Of a stretch of DNA of 64,000 nt, positions 59,341 to 64,000 are shown piece after piece (within the stretch, counting starts at the first letter, position 1; every line of letters starts with the position of its first letter). Location: assembly GCF_040954835.1 (NCBI RefSeq), contig NC_090698.1:42940157-43004156 (forward strand), written 5' to 3'. Below the pieces are notes generated by a model. That model was given only the letters and a program-made list of their open reading frames with translations. It had not been told where the DNA came from and did not search any database. A program made the position numbers and the translations under genes. Origin of the DNA: Lepisosteus oculatus (lineage: Eukaryota; Chordata; Actinopteri; Semionotiformes; Lepisosteidae).

Positions 59341-60248
59341 CTGCAATCAAAACAAAGACAGAGATATCTTTCTAAGATACCAGTTGCGAGACGGATCACC
59401 ATAAATAAAAGTGTATTATGACTACAATTCTGTAACAAGTGCGGAGTTCGACCTGTGCCACTTGTTCAAGCTTGCTCTTGCTGTATTTTAAAGTGCTCCT
59501 TGATGTGTACGATCAGAATCCTGCAGATTTTCTAGGTCTCTTTCAATCCTTCCTCATTTAATTCATCCCTGAGAAGGGATTAATAGATACAGTTTACAGG
59601 ATCAATTTACAACTTTTCCCAGGTGACAAACTTGCTAGAATTTTAAGAGACCTGCTAAATTCTGCACCAGAGGACTGGAGTTAGGAACTCTTACACATCA
59701 GGCCACACGGTGTAAGACCTACAAGGTCCACCCACACAACCATTTACTGCTGTCCCTCCATTTTGGATAACTGAGATGTTAAGTAAATTCATGCCAAACA
59801 TTTCCCTTTGTGTTTCTTACATGACAAGTACAGAATGAGTCTGTCTGATTGTCATTGTGCTGTACCTTCAAACTTAACAATTATAAGAATTGCTGGAGTG
59901 TTTGGAAGCTGTTCCTAGAGGTAGAAGTTATTTATAAAAAAAGGCAGTGTACAATACGAGTCATGTGGGGTGGACTCAAACAACTTGTCCATTAATACAA
60001 TGTTGCAGTTTAGCTTTTTCAATTTTAAATGAATACTAGATTTAAACCATATACGTAGTGATTCAAACCACCACACTATGTGTGATATAATTCAGCAGGT
60101 GACAACACAATGAGTGAGAATGCTGCTGAAACAAGGCTATACAAAAGACTCTACAGCTGTCTAAATTCACAAGAATTTGTGAATTCTTGGAAAGTGGGGG
60201 AAAAAAGTGAAGAGGATTCTCTTGGGAGCAAAGAAATGGTGAGCTTAC

Positions 60249-60409
60249 TTTCTATTGAGGTTGTCCAAGCAGGTTTTGATGTACGTGTCATAATAATTGA
60301 TCTGGTCTTGATAGAAGGTCGTCTTTGAGTTGAGTGCGCTCAGTGTCTGCTGAAGCTTCACCAGCTCAGCCTTCCTGCGCTGCCGATACCGTCGCTGGTT
60401 TCTTATGTC
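60249..60409 (-). CDS. iqgap2: IQGAP2 C-terminal exon (helical, YRQRRKAEL)
   Basis: Encodes DIRNQRRYRQRRKAELVKLQ, then QTLSALNSKTTFYQDQINYY and TCLDNLNRK. It is predominantly helical and conserved in IQGAPs. Acceptor GGTTTGCAG, donor AA|GTAAGC; the last two bases pair with the next exon's G to make Lys. Confidence 0.95.
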
Positions 60410-61074
60410 CTGCAAACCGCAACAACAACTTCCATTTAACTCCTTAACAGATTCTATTCCAATGTACTGACATCATGGTGTCTTTAAGCCAATGCATACT
60501 TGAGGCAAGTGCAATAACCTTGCAAACATGCAAGCATTTTCTTATAAGAAATTAGAACAGATCGTAATATTTGAAGATGTCTGAACTAAATTTCTCAGTG
60601 AAAACAGGTTAAATTGTTTTTCTTAATTTGTCTCCGTAAAAGGAAGAAGTAAAGAATTTCTCCTTGTCTTGCTAGTGCCTTTTATTTTACTCAAGTGTGT
60701 TTCGACGTATTTTGTTAATTGAAAATTGTTCTTGAGTTCACTTACACTTGCATTCAATGGCCTTTTAGTGGGAAGAAAATAACACTCTTGAGTCAGACTG
60801 TAGGTCTAACATACCTCAGCCAACAAACTATTTCATACATGTAATAAATACATTATATATTACGAATGGACCTATTTAAGCAATTAAACTGCCAACTATG
60901 AATCAGTCTGTTCTCTTAATGTTTGTTGTAGCTCCTACCAACCATATAATCTCAGTTTAACAGATCATTACTAGCAATGATCCTGGAACTGATTCTTTAA
61001 ATAAACAAAAATGATCCAAATCAGAATCTGGTGAGCTCTCAATTAGCTTTTAATGTCTTTTTGAGAGCAGATAC

Positions 61075-61287
61075 CTTTGAGATGTCATTGATGATGTCTT
61101 GATACTTGTTCTCTGATGAGACCACACCAGCCTGCTCCAGTGTTCTCAGGTTCCTCAGGATTTTCCGCTTCTTCTGCTCTAATGGGAGCTGTCCATCTTC
61201 AAGGATGGACTGACTGATCTTCATTTTATCAGGGGTTTTGGCATCTTGAACAGCACGTTTCTCAATTATTTTTGCGTGTTCAGATTC
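61075..61287 (-). CDS. iqgap2: IQGAP2 C-terminal exon (DAKTPDKMK)
   Basis: IQGAP2 is a large cytoplasmic scaffold that binds Rac/Cdc42 and F-actin; its C-terminal RasGAP_C region, encoded here and by the following exons, contributes to Rac/Cdc42 and partner binding. This exon is 71 codons in phase 0: ESEHAKIIEKRAVQDAKTPD, KMKISQSILEDGQLPLEQKK, RKILRNLRTLEQAG and SSENKYQDIINDISK. Acceptor TTCCTCCAG, donor AAG|GTATCTG. All six exons in the window join without a frame break and give about 275 residues. IQGAP1 is the main alternative; the F2R neighbour and MEKVQL favour IQGAP2. Confidence 0.95.
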
Positions 61288-61657
61288 CTGGAGGAACAAA
61301 GCATTTGCCAGCTTTATCGACAGTGGGAGCCCTTATGTCAAGGAAAAGTGTTTGCCATTCTTGTCTACAGCCAAAGATGGGGAACGACAAACTTGAAAAT
61401 AGTCCTGAAAATGAAAAACCCAAATATTGGTTCAACCTGTAATGTTTTTTGACAATATTCTGGACGTCAGTGAAATGAATTAACGAGGAACACCAAACCA
61501 CTTCTCCAAAACCATCAGAGTGCAACCCGTTTTAAAGATTCAAGCAGTATGCTTAAAAAAAATCTTTAAGATTAATAAACAAAGAATGCAGATCACTGCA
61601 CTTGTAGAAGCAGCACCATTACTGAAATGCCGTGGTGGCAAAACCACAACACTTCAC

Positions 61658-61745
61658 CTGCTGTGCAGAGGCAGGAGTCTCCAAGATCTCGATCAACGTT
61701 TCTCCCGGCTGGATTCGCACCACATCCACAATCAGCTTCTTTGTC
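61658..61745 (-). CDS. iqgap2: IQGAP2 exon, start of the C-terminal region in this window
   Basis: Encodes TKKLIVDVVRIQPGETLIEI, then LETPASAQQ, flanked by a GGTTTTTACAG acceptor and a CAG|GTGAAG donor. KKLIVDV and QPGETL.EILETPA are conserved IQGAP signatures. The next upstream exons would lie beyond the window, past the Penelope-like element. Confidence 0.94.
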
Positions 61746-62257
61746 CTGTAAAAACCAAATGCAAAAATGTATTTATTGTATAGAGAACCAAATTCAGTTT
61801 GATGGCACACATCTGTCCAATTCTGTGCCGTCTTTCACTATTAACCTGCAGACAAAAGGGTAAGTCTATGCCAGCAGGTGAGCTACAGCAGAACTGTAGC
61901 TAGGACTTGGGTAGAGGGATGAACTGCAGCCAGACAAGTGGTGCATCTGTGAAATGGACCCATTCTGATCACTCCTACAACCTCCACCACAGCCTCAATC
62001 CTATGGTCTTGATTAATCCCATAGTGCACATTAATATTTTGCACATGTCATAATTCTAATAATACAAGACGAGGTCACATGTAAATTAAAAAAAATATAT
62101 GAATGCCCTCCTTACTTCCAAAAGCAATTCACTCAATGCAGAGAAAGTTCTGACTTGGTATACATTGGTATATACCAGTCACTCATTTCCATTTTTATCA
62201 GTATACACAATGTTGCTCAATATTTAATCTACAGTTGCATAGCATACTGTATATTAG
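61746..62257. other. IQGAP2 intron, 3' part
   Basis: AT-rich intronic sequence with no exon recognised. A Penelope-like element follows within the same intron. Confidence 0.5.
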
Positions 62258-64000
62258 GTGGGTAGCTGCGTCAGCATGCGTAGGCTGCAAAGGAACAAGT
62301 AATAGGTTTATTCCATGCTGAAAAAAAGAAGAAAGAGAACACAACGTTTCGGCCGTGGAGCCTTCTTCAGGTGTGAGAGAGACAGGGCAGTAGGCAAAGG
62401 TAAAGTAGCGGGAGAACAAAGGTTGGGGGGAGGAGGAGTGAGAGGCGGGAGCAGGGGACAGAAAGAGAGGCCAATCAAGAGGTGTGAAGTCAGAATGGGT
62501 GTAGAGAGGTGTGAAATGAAACTTCCAATGAATGGAGAAAATTTAAAAGAACAGTAATCTGTCGTTAAGGGAAGGGAGAATGTGTGATCCTAACTGCAGA
62601 ATAATTTTAGTTTCGGTGGTCTTTCTGATGTATGAGTTCGGAAAACCGTCTTTGAGAACACAGACGGAGAGATTAGTGTGGTCGTGGCCGTCAGAGGTGA
62701 AATGAGAAACAATGGGCTTGGAGAGATCTTTAATCTTCACAGCCCTGACGTGTTCTCTGAAGCGGTCTCCGAGTCTCCTTCCTGTTTCTCCAATGTAGAT
62801 GGCTGGGCATTTACTGCAAGAGATACAGTAAATAAGGTTGCTGGAGGTACAAGATGCTGTCTGGGTGATCCGGAATTGTCCTGAGGGGCCTTGAATGAGT
62901 GTGGTGGTGGCTGTGTACTTGCAGGTGATACAGCGAGCTCTGTTGCAAGGGAAAGTGCCTGGTGTGGATGGTTGTTGAGGGCGGTCAAGGGAGCTGTGAA
63001 CAAGGAGGTTACGCAGATTAGGTGGTCGGCGATATGAGATGATAGGGCGATCAGAAAAGAGGGCCCCAATGGAGGGATCATCCTGTAGGATGGAAAAATT
63101 CTGGTTAATGGTCCTGGGGATAGGAAGTGTGTTAGGGTGGTAAGGAAGCACCAAGGGAATGCGGTTGTTACGGCGGGAGTTCCTAATCGGGTTGATGGTC
63201 CGGGGGGTGTTTTTGGCTCGGGCAAGGGCCCTGTCAATCACACTGCTGGGATATCCTCTGTTGATAAAAAATGAGTACATTTCGAGGGCTTGGTTCTCGA
63301 AGTCGATGTTGTCGCTGCATAGTCTTCGTAACCTAAGGAACTGTGAAAAAGGAAGAGAGTTTTTAGTGTGGTTGGGGTGAAATGAGCTGTACAGGAGGTA
63401 GCTGTGTGAATCCGTGGGTTTGTAATAAACTGAAGTGGAAAGTCGGGGGTAGTTGATAGACAAGTGGATGTCTAGAAACGGAAGAGTGGTGGAAGATATG
63501 TGAACTGTATATTTGAGGGACGGGTGGAAGTTGGTGAAATGGTGCAGGAAGGACCCCAGGACCATTAACCAGAATTTTTCCATCCTACAGGATGATCCCT
63601 CCATTGGGGCCCTCTTTTCTGATCGCCCTATCATCTCATATCGCCGACCACCTAATCTGCGTAACCTCCTTGTTCACAGCTCCCTTGACCGCCCTCAACA
63701 ACCATCCACACCAGGCACTTTCCCTTGCAACAGAGCTCGCTGTATCACCTGCAAGTACACAGCCACCACCACACTCATTCAAGGCCCCTCAGGACAATTC
63801 CGGATCACCCAGACAGCATCTTGTACCTCCAGCAACCTTATTTACTGTATCTCTTGCAGTAAATGCCCAGCCATCTACATTGGAGAAACAGGAAGGAGAC
63901 TCGGAGACCGCTTCAGAGAACACGTCAGGGCTGTGAAGATTAAAGATCTCTCCAAGCCCATTGTTTCTCATTTCACCTCTGACGGCCACGACCACACTAA
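62258..64000 (-). mobile_element. Penelope-like element (PLE4), inverted head-to-head copy, runs off the window
   Basis: From 62258 to about 63553 the element is on the minus strand: tail (ggtgggtagctgcgtcag), the CTGAAGA...GAAAC box at 62339-62375, the GIY-YIG endonuclease and the end of the RT. At about 63553 the orientation flips, and plus-strand PLE sequence (cf. PLE1 from about 12447) continues to the end of the window. The two arms are nearly identical over more than 400 bases, making a long inverted repeat with a spacer. It sits in an IQGAP2 intron, antisense halves included. Near identity of arms and an open frame suggest recent activity. Confidence 0.9.
62543..63553 (-). CDS. Penelope C-terminal RT plus GIY-YIG endonuclease frame (PLE4)
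   Basis: One open minus-strand frame encodes the RT end (LHHFTNFHPSLKYTV, LPFLDIHLSINYP), a basic connector, the Cys-rich CNRARCITCKYT, YCISCSKC, then IYIGETGRRLGDRFREHVRA with the GIY-YIG core residues, and ends SLNDRLLFF. The frame continues past 63553 into the inverted arm, but that part (MIGRSEKRAPM...) is antisense of the element and not real protein. The RT catalytic motifs are not in this copy, so it is 5'-truncated. Confidence 0.85.
   Translation of the reverse strand, partial: SFLHHFTNFHPSLKYTVHISSTTLPFLDIHLSINYPRLSTSVYYKPTDSHSYLLYSSFHPNHTKNSLPFSQFLRLRRLCSDNIDFENQALEMYSFFINRGYPSSVIDRALARAKNTPRTINPIRNSRRNNRIPLVLPYHPNTLPIPRTINQNFSILQDDPSIGALFSDRPIISYRRPPNLRNLLVHSSLDRPQQPSTPGTFPCNRARCITCKYTATTTLIQGPSGQFRITQTASCTSSNLIYCISCSKCPAIYIGETGRRLGDRFREHVRAVKIKDLSKPIVSHFTSDGHDHTNLSVCVLKDGFPNSYIRKTTETKIILQLGSHILPSLNDRLLFF

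Noticed and set aside
63554-63634. N-terminal extension of the PLE4 frame across the inversion point
   Set aside because: These codons are antisense to the element's own coding strand, so the extension is an artefact of the head-to-head join.

Overview
The window is vertebrate nuclear DNA: AT-rich, intron-bearing and dense in repeats. Its SINEs, Penelope-like retroelements, hAT and mariner remnants point to a ray-finned fish. A non-teleost such as a gar is a guess from the look of the 5S-headed Deu-type SINEs and was not tested. Nothing bacterial, no CRISPR array and no structural RNA gene was seen. All recognised host genes lie on the minus strand.

The gene content is a tandem cluster of thrombin/protease-activated receptors (PAR1/F2R type) placed directly downstream of IQGAP2. 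Reading in the direction of transcription (high to low coordinates): the last six coding exons of IQGAP2 (61745 to 57490, reading frame intact across all junctions); a full two-exon PAR1 gene, here gene 4 (exon 1 at 53307-53385, exon 2 at 48650-49809, about 412 residues); a second two-exon receptor, gene 2 (31162-31234 and 24115-25151, about 369 residues); a broken receptor copy (13238-14098); and gene 1 (exon 2 at 699-1777, probable exon 1 at 9131-9200, about 382 residues). Every exon 1 ends in phase 1 and joins exon 2 just before a tryptic-type cleavage site and a new N-terminus with Phe at position 2. IQGAP2 followed by F2R in the same orientation is also the human 5q13.3 order, which supports gene 4 as the F2R orthologue. 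Genes 1 and 2 have much shorter ectodomains that lack the acidic hirudin-like thrombin-binding segment.

A recent segmental duplication covers 922-8790 and 13238-22321. Long stretches are identical, and the copies differ mainly by mobile-element insertions: a solo-LTR-like insertion at 2210-2539 only in the left copy, and one at 14459-15919 only in the right. The right copy holds the receptor pseudogene, which is cut by a Penelope-like element (11058-13237). Its second half resembles gene 2 rather than gene 1, so paralogue exchange is likely.

The rest is intron and spacer with layered repeats: Penelope-like elements at 11.1, 22.4, 23.2 and 62.3 kb, two of them built as inverted head-to-head copies; several solo-LTR-like units beginning TGTCA or TGTAG; a hAT deletion derivative with 8-bp target repeats nested in an LTR (25409-26145); a mariner-type MITE (43427-43725); 5S-rRNA-headed Deu SINEs; tRNA-type SINEs; and a local duplication around 37.6-43.1 kb in an X-Y-X'-insert-Y' layout.
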